Below, in pieces: positions 56,167 through 64,000 of a stretch of DNA of 64,000 nt. The notes below the pieces were generated by a model that searched no databases, was not told the origin of the DNA, and saw only the letters and a program-made list of their open reading frames with translations. The stretch spans positions 62,001-126,000 of the forward strand of contig NZ_JAKZKX010000003.1 in assembly GCF_022808715.1 (NCBI RefSeq), in the 5' to 3' direction. The DNA comes from Fundidesulfovibrio agrisoli. Its GTDB lineage: Bacteria; Desulfobacterota; Desulfovibrionia; Desulfovibrionales; Desulfovibrionaceae. A program made the translations under genes and the position numbers. How positions within the stretch are numbered: position 1 is the stretch's first letter; every line of letters starts with the position of its first letter.

Positions 56167-56487
56167 TTATTGTCCGCCGCAGGAACCGCTGGAGCAGGAG
56201 CTGCCGCAGCCGCCGCCACCGAGTTCCAGGCTGGAGTTGATCTGGAAGCCCATGTAGGTCAGGTCGATGGAGATGGGCTGGGCCTTGCTCATGAGCTCTT
56301 TTTCAATGATGAAGCTGTAGCCCTGAACATCGAACACGTCGTCGTTGTCTTTTGGCTCATCCAGAGCCAATGCCAGCCGGGGGCCAGCTCAGCCGCCGGA
56401 AGAGAGATACACGCGGATGGGGGATTTCTCCTTATCCGCGAAGTAGGAGTCAAGCTGCGTCTTGGCAGCCTCGGTAAGCGTGAACAT
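56167..56487 (-). CDS. HesB/IscA-like selenoprotein (Sec33, in-frame UGA)
   Basis: A 106-residue HesB-like protein whose frame is interrupted once by TGA at 56389-56391. It begins MFTLTEAAKTQLDSYF, runs to SSGG, then UGA, then AGPRLALALDEPKDNDD, and ends in a Cys-rich tail (GGGGCGSSCSSGSCGGQ). The neighbouring paralogue (56880-57188) has Cys33 at the same place (SSSC-AGPRLTLALDD), so the UGA stands for selenocysteine at residue 33. This is the position of the first Fe-S-binding Cys in IscA-type proteins. A SECIS-like hairpin follows the UGA (see 56352). AGGAGG precedes the ATG. HesB-like selenoproteins are known from delta-proteobacteria. Annotation pipelines would split it in two. Confidence 0.87.
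56352..56370 (-). promoter_or_regulatory. SECIS-like hairpin downstream of the UGA
   Basis: In the mRNA, UUGGCUC pairs with GAGCCAA (perfect 7 bp) around loop UGGAU, starting 18 nt after the UGA. Distance and small GG-containing loop fit a bacterial SECIS. Confidence 0.68.
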
Positions 56488-56879
56488 GGGAGCCTCCTGG
56501 GATGATAGCGTCCGGGAATAGATAGGTCTGGGGCCATGGTTTGTCAAATATTGTAAAACTCTATGTCCATCATAGAGAGCGGCAATATTTTGCCGCAGCC
56601 GGATTCCTATTGTTCCCAGTAGCATCGCAGTTCCATCGCTGAAACAAAAATCGGGGCGTGTACGGAAGAAATTTTGCGCCGGTGGAAGCCTGGAAGGTGG
56701 GCTTGGTTATTCGCCAGGCGAACCGTGGCCCGAGAGCGGTTCGCCACGGTAAGGGCGATGGCCGGGATGTGCCGGGGACAGGACGGCGAGGCGGCTGCGG
56801 GCAAAGAAAAAGGCGGGCATCGATGACGACGCCCGCCGTTGCATTTGCGCCTGAATTGCGTTGCGGATAGGGGAAAGGG
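56488..56879. other. intergenic region between HesB paralogues (392 bp)
   Basis: Contains the terminator of the upstream paralogue (56802-56837) and an AT-richer stretch near 56535-56600 likely to hold the promoter of the selenoprotein gene. No coding frame is persuasive. Confidence 0.45.
56802..56837 (-). terminator. terminator after the Cys HesB-like gene
   Basis: On the minus strand GGCGGGC (56837-56831) pairs with GCCCGCC (56818-56812) around a 12-base loop and TTTTTCTTT follows. Confidence 0.75.
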
Positions 56880-57188
56880 CTAGGAGCAGCTTCCGCCGGA
56901 GCAGGAGCAGCCGCCGCCGGAGAGCTTCAGGCTCGACTCCACCTGGAACCCGGAGCAGGAGAAATCAACTGTAAGGGGTTTGGCCTCGGCGTAGAGTTCA
57001 TTGTCAACCACGAAGTCGTAGCCGTCCACGTTGTGAACGGAGTCGCCGTCCTTGGCGTCGTCAAGGGCCAGGGTGAGACGCGGTCCCGCGCAGGAGCTGC
57101 TGGTGAGGAAGATGCGGATGGCGGATTTGACGTTCTGCTCGAAGTAACTGTCCAGTTGCGCTTTTGCGGGCGCTGTGAGAGTGACCAT
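56880..57188 (-). CDS. HesB/IscA-like protein, cysteine form
   Basis: A 102-residue paralogue of the selenoprotein at 56167. MVTLTAPAKAQLDSYFEQ, then SSSCAGPRLTLALDDAKDGD with Cys33 in place of Sec, a middle DGYDFVVDNELYAEAKPLTVDFS region, an extra Cys in FSCSGF, and a tail GGGCSCSGGSCS rich in Cys. The family binds iron or Fe-S clusters through the first Cys and the C-terminal Cys pair. AAAGGAG precedes the ATG. It is transcribed with its own terminator, 393 bp upstream of the selenoprotein copy. Confidence 0.9.
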   Translation of the reverse strand: MVTLTAPAKAQLDSYFEQNVKSAIRIFLTSSSCAGPRLTLALDDAKDGDSVHNVDGYDFVVDNELYAEAKPLTVDFSCSGFQVESSLKLSGGGCSCSGGSCS

Positions 57189-57326
57189 GTGGCGTCTCCT
57201 TTAGGCGAATTCTCTGCAGCATGGAGTATGTTTCCCCCCTGTTGCAGTCAAATACGAATGTGTGATGCTTGCATTTGCCAGTTCGGGTGAATTCGGATAG
57301 TTGGAGCAAAACGCAAAGCGGACGGG

Positions 57327-57881
57327 ATGGTCATGAAGCGTCAGAAAATAGTTATGAACGGCAAGGAAGTCGCCCGGACGCTGGAGCGTCTGGCTTTCGA
57401 GATACTCGAACGCCACGGCGAGTGCACGGAGCTGGCCCTGATAGGCATCCAGCGGCGCGGGGTGGAGCTGGCCCAACGCCTGCGCAAGCTGCTGGAGGCC
57501 CGCCTGAACTGCGAGCTGCCCCTGGGCAAGCTCGACATCAACCTCTACCGCGACGACTGGACCAACCTGGCGCACCAACCCCAGATCAACCAGACGGACA
57601 TCCCCTTCGGCATCGACGGGCGCAAGATCATCCTGGTGGACGACGTGCTCTATTCGGGCCGCACCATCCGCGCCGCGCTGGAGGCCATCCTGGATTTCGG
57701 CCGGCCCCGCAAGGTTGAGCTGCTGGTCCTGGTGGACCGTGGGCACCGCGAGCTGCCCATCCAGGCCGACTACATGGGCAAGATGCTGCCCACCTCCCGC
57801 GAGGAGCGGGTGGACGTGTACGTCAAGGAGATGGACGGGGAGGACCGCGTCCGCCTGGCCAGCGGGGAGGACTCGCAGTGA
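57327..57881 (+). CDS. pyrR: PyrR bifunctional regulator / uracil phosphoribosyltransferase
   Basis: A 184-residue PRTase-fold protein. The PRPP-binding motif is KIILVDDVLYSGRTIRAALEA; LIGIQRRGVELAQRL and VDRGHRELPIQADYMGK are PyrR signatures. In Gram-positives PyrR binds pyr mRNA and attenuates it; in other bacteria its regulatory role is less clear. The ATG at 57327 is followed by another at 57333, so the exact start is uncertain. It overlaps the next gene by four bases. Confidence 0.92.
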   Translation: MVMKRQKIVMNGKEVARTLERLAFEILERHGECTELALIGIQRRGVELAQRLRKLLEARLNCELPLGKLDINLYRDDWTNLAHQPQINQTDIPFGIDGRKIILVDDVLYSGRTIRAALEAILDFGRPRKVELLVLVDRGHRELPIQADYMGKMLPTSREERVDVYVKEMDGEDRVRLASGEDSQ

Positions 57882-58231
57882 GCTTGCGCCCGGCGGCGGC
57901 CGCGCTGTTGGCCCTTGCCGCGCTCGGAGCGGGCTGCGGCAAGGACGACTACCCGCTCAAGGTGCGGGAGAACTTCACGGTGGCCTGCCTGGATTCGAGC
58001 AAGGCCACTCTCTCCAAGATGCCCGGCATGGGCGAGGCCGCGGTGGACAAGCAGGCCAAGCTCTACTGCAACTGCGTGCTGGAGAAGATGGTGGCCAAGA
58101 TGCCCTACAAGGATTTCGTGGAGCTGAACGCCGCCATGGAGAAGGGCGAGTCGCCCACGGGAGCCAAGGCCGCCCTGTTGGAAGCGATCATTGCGGAGTG
58201 CGGCGGGGCCGTGCTGGAGCAGAAGAACTAG
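57878..58231 (+). CDS. small secreted or lipoprotein-like protein
   Basis: A 117-residue protein that starts at GTG, sharing four bases with the pyrR stop. The signal peptide (AAAALLALAALGAGCGKDD) has a Cys where a lipobox would be, but the -3 residue is not the usual Leu, so lipidation is possible rather than certain. The mature part has three further Cys (VACLDSSK, YCNCVLEK) and a final AECGG. No family is recognised. It ends just before a strong terminator. Confidence 0.72.
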   Translation: MSLRPAAAALLALAALGAGCGKDDYPLKVRENFTVACLDSSKATLSKMPGMGEAAVDKQAKLYCNCVLEKMVAKMPYKDFVELNAAMEKGESPTGAKAALLEAIIAECGGAVLEQKN

Positions 58232-58252
58232 CTCACTGAATTTCTGGATCAA

Positions 58253-58290
58253 AAAGGCGGCCCCTGTTCCGTGGAACAGGGGCCGCTTTG
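58253..58290. terminator. bidirectional intrinsic terminator
   Basis: GCGGCCCCTGTTCC (58257-58270) pairs perfectly with 58273-58286. TTTGCGTT follows on the plus strand, and an A-run at 58251-58255 gives a T-run on the minus strand. Confidence 0.8.
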
Positions 58291-58336
58291 CGTTCAAACC
58301 GAGTCGAATGCGGAATGGGGCTATTTCGTGTTGGAG

Positions 58337-58425
58337 TCTTCGCCCTGGGCCGTCGGGGGGCGGGGCCGACCGATATATTTGAAGAATATCCGCCGTCCCC
58401 GCCCCCCGACGGCCCCGGGCGAAGA
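58337..58425. repeat. 29-bp near-perfect inverted repeat
   Basis: Arms 58337-58365 and 58397-58425 match with one mismatch over 29 bp; the 31-base loop contains a nested GATAT/ATATC dyad. No T-run follows, so it is not an ordinary terminator. Confidence 0.8.
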
Positions 58426-58542
58426 CGGCATGTCTCAGGGCGTCAACAAGACATGAGCAAGGTCACTTGTTCCTGGCTCGATGCGCCCTCAACGAACGAG
58501 GCAAGACCAGCGCACTTTGATCGGGTTGCCTGCCGCCCTCGG

Positions 58543-58598
58543 CGCGAAGCCGAAAGGGATTCCAAAGGGACGAAGTCCCTTTGGCCGCCGGAGGCCTC
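58543..58598 (+). repeat. dispersed intergenic repeat, copy 3
   Basis: Same unit as at 52495: CGCGAAGC, AAAGGGATTCC, AAAGGGACGAAGTCCCTTT, GGCCGCCGGAGGCCTC. Differences from copy 1 in the stem keep the pairing (AT to GC exchanges). Confidence 0.85.
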
Positions 58599-58616
58599 CC
58601 CCGGCGTCCCTCCCGC

Positions 58617-59504
58617 CTATTTCTTCAGCGTCACTTCCGTGCCCACGCCGGATTTCGTGAACAGCTCCAGGATCAGCGAGTTCTCCACGCGCCCGTCGAT
58701 GATGTGGGCCTTCTCCACGCCGGACTGCACGGCCTCCATGCAGCACTGCAGCTTGGGGATCATGCCGCCCTTGGCCACGCCGTCCTGGATGGCCCAGCTG
58801 GCCTCGCGCAGGTCCATGGATTCGATCAGCTCGCCCTCGGCGTCCAGCACCCCGGCCACGTCGGTGAGCAGCATCAGGCGTTTGGCGCCCAGGGCCTGGG
58901 CCACGGCGGCGGCCGCCGTATCGGCGTTGATGTTGTAGGTCTCGCCGGCGTCGTCCACGCCCACCGGGGCGATCACCGGGATCACGCCGCTGTCGGTGAG
59001 GGTGCGGATGAGCGAGGCGTTGACGCCCACGGGCTCGCCCACCTTGCCCAGGTCGATGATCTCGGGCGGGGCGGATTCGCGCGCCAGCACCATCTCCAGC
59101 TTGCGCACCTTGATGAGCCAGCCGTCCTTGCCGGAAAGTCCGACGCAGGTGCCGCCGTGCAGGTTGATGAGGTTGACGATCTCCTTGTTGACGCGGCCGA
59201 CCAGCACCATCTCCACCACGTCCATGGTGGCCTCGTCGGTGACGCGCAACCCCTCGCGGAAGTGGGACTCGATGCCGAGTTGGGTGAGCATCTTGCCGAT
59301 CTGCGGCCCGCCGCCGTGCACGATCACGGGGTTGACCCCGATGTACTTGAGCAGCACCACGTTGAGGGCGAAGCTCTTCTTGAGGTGCTCGTCCTTCATG
59401 GCGTGGCCGCCGTATTTGATGACGACGGTCTGCCCGCTGAACTTGCGGATGTAGGGCAGGGATTCGAGCAGCATCCGGGCCTGGCTGGCGGCATTGTTTT
59501 CCAT
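58617..59504 (-). CDS. argB: acetylglutamate kinase
   Basis: A 295-residue NAG kinase. Motifs are [85 protein letters not shown] and the lysine near [11 protein letters not shown]. It phosphorylates N-acetylglutamate in arginine synthesis. The N-terminal helix typical of the arginine-inhibited hexameric form ([22 protein letters not shown]) is present, so feedback inhibition is likely. It follows hslU by 10 bp on the same strand. Confidence 0.95.
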   Translation of the reverse strand: MENNAASQARMLLESLPYIRKFSGQTVVIKYGGHAMKDEHLKKSFALNVVLLKYIGVNPVIVHGGGPQIGKMLTQLGIESHFREGLRVTDEATMDVVEMVLVGRVNKEIVNLINLHGGTCVGLSGKDGWLIKVRKLEMVLARESAPPEIIDLGKVGEPVGVNASLIRTLTDSGVIPVIAPVGVDDAGETYNINADTAAAAVAQALGAKRLMLLTDVAGVLDAEGELIESMDLREASWAIQDGVAKGGMIPKLQCCMEAVQSGVEKAHIIDGRVENSLILELFTKSGVGTEVTLKK

Positions 59505-59514
59505 GATGTCCCCT

Positions 59515-60873
59515 TTAGAGGATGTAGCGGCTGAGGTCGCGATCCTCGGCCACGTCCTTCAATTTCTCGCGCACGTAGTCCCGGTCGATGGCGACTGACT
59601 CGCCGCTGCGGTCCGGGGCCTCGAAGGAGAGGTCCTGCACGATGGTCTCCATGATGGTGTAGAGCCTGCGCGCGCCGATGTTCTCGGTCTCCTCGTTGAC
59701 CTTCTGGGCGAACAGGGCCATCTCCTCCAGCCCGTCGGGCGTGAAGGTGACGGTGACGTTCTCGGTGGCCAGCAGGGCGGCGTACTGGGCGGTGAGGGCG
59801 TTCTGCGGCTCGGTGAGGATGCGCAGGAAGTCCTCCTTGCCGAGGGCGGAGAGCTCCACGCGCAGCGGGAAGCGGCCCTGCAGCTCGGGCACCAGGTCCG
59901 AGGGCTTGGAGAAGTGGAAGGCGCCGGCGGCGATGAACAGGATGTGGTCCGTCTTGACCATGCCGTACTTGGTGTTCACCACGCAGCCTTCCACCACGGG
60001 CAGCAGGTCGCGCTGCACGCCCTCGCGGGAGACGTCCGGCCCGGAGCCGCCCTTGCCGTCGCGGCCGCAGATCTTGTCGATCTCGTCGATGAACAGGATG
60101 CCGGTCTGCTCCACGCGCTCCCTGGCGGACTCGGAGACCTTGTCCATGTCCACCAGCTTCTCGGACTCCTCGTTGATGAGCAGTTCGTAGGCGTCGCGCA
60201 CGGAGAGCTTGCGGGTCTTCTTCTTCTGCGGGAACACCTTGGAGAACATGTCCTTGAACTGGCCGCCGATCTCCTCCATGCCGGGCATGGCCATGATCTC
60301 CACGCTGGGGGAGGGCATGGCCACTTCCATCTCCACCTGCTTGTCGTCCAGCGCGCCCTTGCGCCAGAGCTGGCGCAGCTTGTCGCGGGTGGACCCGGCC
60401 TCCTCGTTGGATGCCTGGGGCAGGGCGTCGGCGTAGTAGCCGCTCTGGGGGCGCATGGAGGGGGGCAGCAGCAGGTCCAGCAGGCGCTCCTCGGCGGCCT
60501 TCTCGGCCTTCACGCGCACCTTGCCGGACTCCTCCTGGCGGATCAGCTGCACGCCGATCTCCATCAGGTCGCGGACCATGGATTCCACGTCGCGGCCCAT
60601 GTAGCCCACCTCGGTGTACTTGGTGGCCTCCACCTTGTGGAAGGGGCACCCGGCCAGCCTGGCCAGGCGGCGGGCTATCTCGGTCTTGCCCACGCCGGTG
60701 GGGCCGATCATCAGGATGTTCTTGGGGGCGATCTCGTCGCGCAGGGCCGGGTCGATCTGCTGGCGGCGCCAGCGGTTGCGCATGGCGATGGCCACCATGC
60801 GCTTGGCCGCGTTCTGGCCCACGATGTAGCGGTCCAGCTCCGAGACGATCTCCCTGGGGGTCAGGGTGCTCAT
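59515..60873 (-). CDS. hslU: HslU ATPase subunit of the HslUV protease
   Basis: A 452-residue AAA+ unfoldase. It starts [20 protein letters not shown]. Walker A is [15 protein letters not shown], then the pore motif [13 protein letters not shown], an I-domain of about 130 residues, Walker [11 protein letters not shown], and ends LSRYIL, the tail that enters HslV. The start at 60873 overlaps the hslV stop (ATGA) and fits the family; 45 bases of open frame upstream are not used. Confidence 0.96.
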   Translation of the reverse strand: MSTLTPREIVSELDRYIVGQNAAKRMVAIAMRNRWRRQQIDPALRDEIAPKNILMIGPTGVGKTEIARRLARLAGCPFHKVEATKYTEVGYMGRDVESMVRDLMEIGVQLIRQEESGKVRVKAEKAAEERLLDLLLPPSMRPQSGYYADALPQASNEEAGSTRDKLRQLWRKGALDDKQVEMEVAMPSPSVEIMAMPGMEEIGGQFKDMFSKVFPQKKKTRKLSVRDAYELLINEESEKLVDMDKVSESARERVEQTGILFIDEIDKICGRDGKGGSGPDVSREGVQRDLLPVVEGCVVNTKYGMVKTDHILFIAAGAFHFSKPSDLVPELQGRFPLRVELSALGKEDFLRILTEPQNALTAQYAALLATENVTVTFTPDGLEEMALFAQKVNEETENIGARRLYTIMETIVQDLSFEAPDRSGESVAIDRDYVREKLKDVAEDRDLSRYIL

Positions 60874-61409
60874 GCGTTCACGGTCTCCAGGACGATGTTG
60901 TTGTTGGTGAACACGCACAGCTCGGCCGCGATGTCCATGGCCTTGCGGGCCACCTCGGCGGCCGGGAGCTCGGTGTTGCGGGTCAGGGCCCGGGCGGCGG
61001 CCAGGGCGTAGGAGCCCCCGGAGCCGATGGCGGCCACGCCGTCGTCGGGCTCGATCACGTCGCCCGCGCCGGTGAGGATGAGCACGGCCGAGGCGTCGGC
61101 CACCAGGAGCATAGCTTCGAGCCGGCGCAGGAACTTGTCCTTGCGCCAGTCCTTGGCGAGTTCGACTGCGGCGCGGGTCAGGTTGCCGGAGAACTCCTCC
61201 AGCTTGGCCTCAAAGCGCTCGAACAGGGTGAAGGCGTCGGCGGTGGACCCGGCGAACCCGGCCAGCACGCGATCCTTGTAGAGGCGGCGCACCTTGCGGG
61301 CGGTGTGCTTCATGGCCACGGCCTGCCCGAAGGTGACCTGGCCGTCCCCGGCCATGGCCACGCCCGAGGCGTCGCGCACGGCCAGTATGGTGGTTCCGTG
61401 AATATCCAT
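60870..61409 (-). CDS. hslV: HslV peptidase subunit
   Basis: A 179-residue Ntn-hydrolase of the HslV type. After the propeptide MDIHG the catalytic Thr begins [23 protein letters not shown]; the second half has [15 protein letters not shown]. Six-membered rings pair with HslU to degrade proteins. The start at 61409 gives the expected short propeptide; a frame to 61580 would run into the macrodomain gene. Confidence 0.95.
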   Translation of the reverse strand: MDIHGTTILAVRDASGVAMAGDGQVTFGQAVAMKHTARKVRRLYKDRVLAGFAGSTADAFTLFERFEAKLEEFSGNLTRAAVELAKDWRKDKFLRRLEAMLLVADASAVLILTGAGDVIEPDDGVAAIGSGGSYALAAARALTRNTELPAAEVARKAMDIAAELCVFTNNNIVLETVNA

Positions 61410-61420
61410 GGGATTGGTTC

Positions 61421-61978
61421 CTAGAGTGTGCGGCGGGCGAAGGCCAGCCAGGTTTCGTAGGCTTGGGCGGAGTAGAGCACCATGGCCGCCTCCTGGGTGT
61501 CGCCGCGCCTGAGGCCCTCGGCGAGCTCCTTGAGGGCGATGGGCATGGCCAGCTCCACGGGGTAGCCGTAGGCCCCGCAACTGATGGCCGGGAAGGCCAC
61601 GGAGACGATGCCGTGCTCGCGGCAGAGCCTCAGGCAGGAGCGGTAGGCCGAGGCCAACGCTTCCGGCTCGCCGTGGCTGCCACCGCGCCAGATGGGGCCG
61701 ACCGCGTGCAGGATGTACTGCGCGGCCATCTCGAACCCCGGGGTCGGCTCGGCTTCCCCGGCCTTCAGGGGGCCGCGCCGGGCGATGATCTCCCGGCAGG
61801 CGGCGGGCAGCTTGGGCCCTGCGGCGCTGTGGATGGCCCCGTCCACGCCGGAGCCCCCGGCCAGGTGGGCGTTGGCGGCGTTGACCACGGCCTGCGCGGG
61901 CCAGGAGGCGATGTCGCCCCGGGCGATGCGCAGGGTCCCCTCCCCGACGGTGAACACGGCGGATTCGGCGGCGTTCAT
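61421..61978 (-). CDS. macrodomain protein (ADP-ribose / O-acetyl-ADP-ribose hydrolase type)
   Basis: A 185-residue macrodomain: [34 protein letters not shown] (NAAN and GVDGAI, the MacroD/YmdB signature), ILHAVGPIW and [12 protein letters not shown]. Such enzymes remove ADP-ribose from proteins or deacetylate O-acetyl-ADP-ribose. It overlaps the M16 peptidase gene by four bases and is 11 bp from hslV, so it belongs to the same minus-strand unit. Confidence 0.92.
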   Translation of the reverse strand: MNAAESAVFTVGEGTLRIARGDIASWPAQAVVNAANAHLAGGSGVDGAIHSAAGPKLPAACREIIARRGPLKAGEAEPTPGFEMAAQYILHAVGPIWRGGSHGEPEALASAYRSCLRLCREHGIVSVAFPAISCGAYGYPVELAMPIALKELAEGLRRGDTQEAAMVLYSAQAYETWLAFARRTL

Positions 61979-63246
61979 GGGTTGAAGGCCTCGGCCCAGG
62001 CGGGGTCGATCCCCGGGGCCAGGATGCCCAGGCCCGCCCGGGATGGGTTGAGGATGGCTGCGGCCAGCTCGCGCACGTCCTCCAGGGTCACGGCCTCGAA
62101 GCGGGAGGCCGTCTCCTCCGGGGAGACGAAGCGGCCCAGCAGCAGGTGGTTGCGGGCCAGGCGGGACATGCGGTCCTCGCTGGACTCCAGCGAAAGATAC
62201 AGCACGGAGAGCAAATGGTCGCGGGCGTGCTCCAGCTCGGCGGGCGTCACGTCGCCGCCGGCCAGGCGCGTAAGCTCCCCGCGCAGGGCCTCCAGCAGTT
62301 CGCCGGTGCGCTCCGGCTCCACGGCGGCGTAGAGCTGGAGGATGCCCTGGCTGCGCATGGTGTTGGCGAAGGAGTAGACCGTGTAGGCCAGGCCCCGGCG
62401 TTCGCGGATCTCCTGGAAGAGGCGGGAGGACATGTTGCCGCCCAGGATGGCGTTGAGCACGCCCAGGGTGAAGCGGCGCTCGTCGGTGGCGCCCATGGCC
62501 TCGAAGCTCAAGGTCACGTGGCTCTGCTCGCAGTCGCGCTCCTTGAGGGAGCGTACCGGGGCGAACGTCCCGGCCGGGGGAGCCTCGGGCGCGGCCCCGC
62601 GCTCGAGGGAGCCGAACAGCCGGGCCGCGAGCTCGTGGAAGGCCTCGTGGTCGATGCCCCCGGCGGCGGCCACCAGCATGCTCTGCGGGCGGTAGTGGTC
62701 CGCGCGCCAGGCGTCCAGCTCCTTCAGGGAGAAGCCGCGCACCGTCTCGGGGCGGCCCAGGATGGAGTGGGATTCGCTGCCGCCCGGCCAGGTGGCCTGC
62801 CAGAAGGACTCCATGAGGCTGTCCTCCGGGTCGTCCTCCACCATGGCGATCTCCTGGAGCACCACGTCCTTCTCCTTGGCCAGGTCGTCCTCGGAGGGCG
62901 TGGGGGCCAGCGCCAGTTCCGCCAGGATCTCCAGGGCCTCGGGGAGGTGCCTGTCCACCACGCGGGCGTGGAAGCAGGTGTGCTCCCGGCTGGTGAAAGC
63001 GTTGGACTGGCCGCCGAAGAGGTCCAGGGCCTTGGCGATGTCCAGGGCGCTGCGGCTCCGGGTGCCCTTGAAGGCCAGGTGCTCCCAGAGGTGGGCCATG
63101 CCCTCCTGCTCCGGGGTCTCGTTGCGGGAGCCGGACTCGATCCAGATGCCGAAGCTCACGCTCTTGGAATCCGGCAGACGCTCGGTGGCCAGGCGCAGGC
63201 CGTTGTCCAGCACGCGCAGGCGGTGGTCGTAGGGGAGGGGTGTCAT
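61975..63246 (-). CDS. M16 family zinc peptidase
   Basis: A 423-residue M16 (pitrilysin/MPP-type) peptidase. The inverted zinc motif is HLWEH in [15 protein letters not shown], with a downstream Glu in [22 protein letters not shown]. The C-terminal half has [24 protein letters not shown], the substrate-binding R/Y motif. It is probably active. The start at 63246 shares a base with the stop of the permease gene (TGATG). A frame to 63804 would overlap that gene and is rejected. Confidence 0.93.
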   Translation of the reverse strand: MTPLPYDHRLRVLDNGLRLATERLPDSKSVSFGIWIESGSRNETPEQEGMAHLWEHLAFKGTRSRSALDIAKALDLFGGQSNAFTSREHTCFHARVVDRHLPEALEILAELALAPTPSEDDLAKEKDVVLQEIAMVEDDPEDSLMESFWQATWPGGSESHSILGRPETVRGFSLKELDAWRADHYRPQSMLVAAAGGIDHEAFHELAARLFGSLERGAAPEAPPAGTFAPVRSLKERDCEQSHVTLSFEAMGATDERRFTLGVLNAILGGNMSSRLFQEIRERRGLAYTVYSFANTMRSQGILQLYAAVEPERTGELLEALRGELTRLAGGDVTPAELEHARDHLLSVLYLSLESSEDRMSRLARNHLLLGRFVSPEETASRFEAVTLEDVRELAAAILNPSRAGLGILAPGIDPAWAEAFNP

Positions 63247-64000
63247 CAGTGCTCGCGGAAGAAGGGTTTGCCGAGCCCGGCGGGCGCGCGGCCCCGGCGG
63301 CCCAGGGCGGCGGCGAAGCTCAGGGTCAGGATGGTCAGCACGTAGGGCAGGATGCGCAGTATGTACAGCGGCACCACGTTGTTGCCCGTGGCCTGCGAGA
63401 AGAACTGCAGCGCCGAGAGAAACCCGAAGAACAGCGATCCGGCCAGCGCGCCCAGGGGACGCCAGCCCGAGAAGATGACGATGGCCACGGCGATCCAGCC
63501 CTGTCCGGCGGAGATGCCCTCCTTCCAGCCGGGGGTGAACACCAGCGAGAGGTAGGCCCCGGCCATGCCGGAGAGGAATCCGCCCAGGGCCACGGCCGTG
63601 AAGCGCGTGCGGATCACGGGCGCGCCCATGGCGTCGGCGGCGGTGGGGTTCTCGCCGCAGGCGCGCACGGTGAGGCCCCAGCGCGTGCGGGAGAGCGCGA
63701 ACCACATGGCCACGGTGACGAGCACGGCCACGTAGACCAGCGCGTTCTGGCCGAACACCGCCTTGCCCACCATTGGCAGGTCGGAGAGCACGGGGATGGG
63801 CCATTCGCCCACGCGCAGCCCGGGCTTGCCGATGAAGCCCCGGCCCATGAAGTTGGCCAGGCCCGCGCCCAGGATGGAGAGCGCGATGCCCGAGAGCAGC
63901 TGGTTGGCCCCCAGGCGGATGGCGAAGAAGCCGTGCAGCAAGGCCAGCAGGGAGCCCACGAGCCCGGCGGCGGCGAAGGCCAGGGCCGCGTTGCCCGTGA
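63246..64000 (-). CDS. BMP-family ABC transporter permease (partial, 5' end outside window)
   Basis: A membrane permease whose N-terminus is beyond the right edge; the frame is open to the last base. It has about six visible helices and the YufQ/BmpE-type pattern: FFAIRLGANQLLSGIALSILGAGLANFMGRGFIG, RTRWGLTVRACGENPTAADAMGAPV, GGFLSGMAGAYLSLVFTPGW and the last helix RILPYVLTILTLSFAAALGRRG. Such permeases import nucleosides or purines with a BMP-family binding protein and ATPase, likely encoded further along this strand. It is the first gene of the visible minus-strand run. Confidence 0.9.
   Translation of the reverse strand, partial: TGNAALAFAAAGLVGSLLALLHGFFAIRLGANQLLSGIALSILGAGLANFMGRGFIGKPGLRVGEWPIPVLSDLPMVGKAVFGQNALVYVAVLVTVAMWFALSRTRWGLTVRACGENPTAADAMGAPVIRTRFTAVALGGFLSGMAGAYLSLVFTPGWKEGISAGQGWIAVAIVIFSGWRPLGALAGSLFFGFLSALQFFSQATGNNVVPLYILRILPYVLTILTLSFAAALGRRGRAPAGLGKPFFREH

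Larger units (their letters stand above)
58232..58616. other. intergenic region before argB (385 bp)
   Basis: Holds the terminator (58253-58290), a 29-bp inverted repeat (58337-58425) and repeat copy 3 (58543-58598). Frames crossing it show no coding character. It lies between convergent genes. Confidence 0.7.

Noticed and set aside
56389-56625. Short hypothetical protein ending at the UGA, plus a second short frame beyond it
   Set aside because: They are the two halves of one selenocysteine-containing HesB-like gene, shown by alignment with the neighbouring paralogue.

Overview
The window looks like chromosome from a high-GC member of the Desulfovibrionales (Desulfovibrio, Solidesulfovibrio or Fundidesulfovibrio type). 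The reasons are a cooMKLXUH-hypA-cooF hydrogenase operon in the order known from Desulfovibrio, a HesB-like gene that reads through an in-frame UGA, a dense set of c-di-GMP and two-component sensors, and Gram-negative outer-membrane assembly genes. The genus is inference; no rRNA gene is present.

Layout. 1-9 kb: a PhnD-like/GGDEF fusion cut by the left edge, a family 5 solute-binding protein with a CreA gene, a hybrid histidine kinase, and a multi-PAS GGDEF-EAL protein. 9.2-15.6 kb: a YeiH-type transporter with a membrane-anchored lipoyl-like protein and two UspA proteins, then a heme-c type sensor kinase and its sigma54 activator. 15.7-18 kb: an AT-richer restriction-modification island (C5 methyltransferase, NgoMIV-family nuclease, Vsr). 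18-28 kb: an AspT/YidE-like transporter, a 1029-residue membrane protein with PHP-like motifs, a GAF protein coupled to GAPDH, a small unknown gene plus a possible FIST-like protein, and a nitronate monooxygenase-like enzyme.

28-38 kb is a CO-response locus: a CooA-type heme regulator next to the CO-linked NiFe hydrogenase operon, hypA and cooF. Four 16-bp TGTC-N8-GACA-type sites lie here. Two are perfect and abut each other upstream of a 0.5 kb region with no convincing gene that ends in an intrinsic terminator. One lies before cooM and one before hypA. No CO dehydrogenase gene is in the window.

38-45 kb: an FkbM methyltransferase, a TauE/SafE exporter, a small unknown gene, a possible small RNA, an Anbu (proteasome-like) operon and tRNA-Asn. 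45-52.5 kb: lysS, lolC/E, lolD, bamA, skp/ompH and fabZ, which look like one envelope-biogenesis operon. 52.5-58.6 kb: threonine aldolase, a response regulator with an HD-GYP protein, a selenocysteine HesB-like gene beside its Cys paralogue, pyrR and a small exported protein, with three copies of an intergenic repeat. 58.6-64 kb: a tightly packed minus-strand run of ABC permease (cut by the right edge), M16 peptidase, macrodomain, hslV, hslU and argB.

Most notable: the CooA site cluster with a possible CO-responsive RNA, the Sec/Cys HesB pair with a SECIS-like hairpin, the YeiH/lipoyl-like/Usp cassette, and the PHP-like membrane protein.
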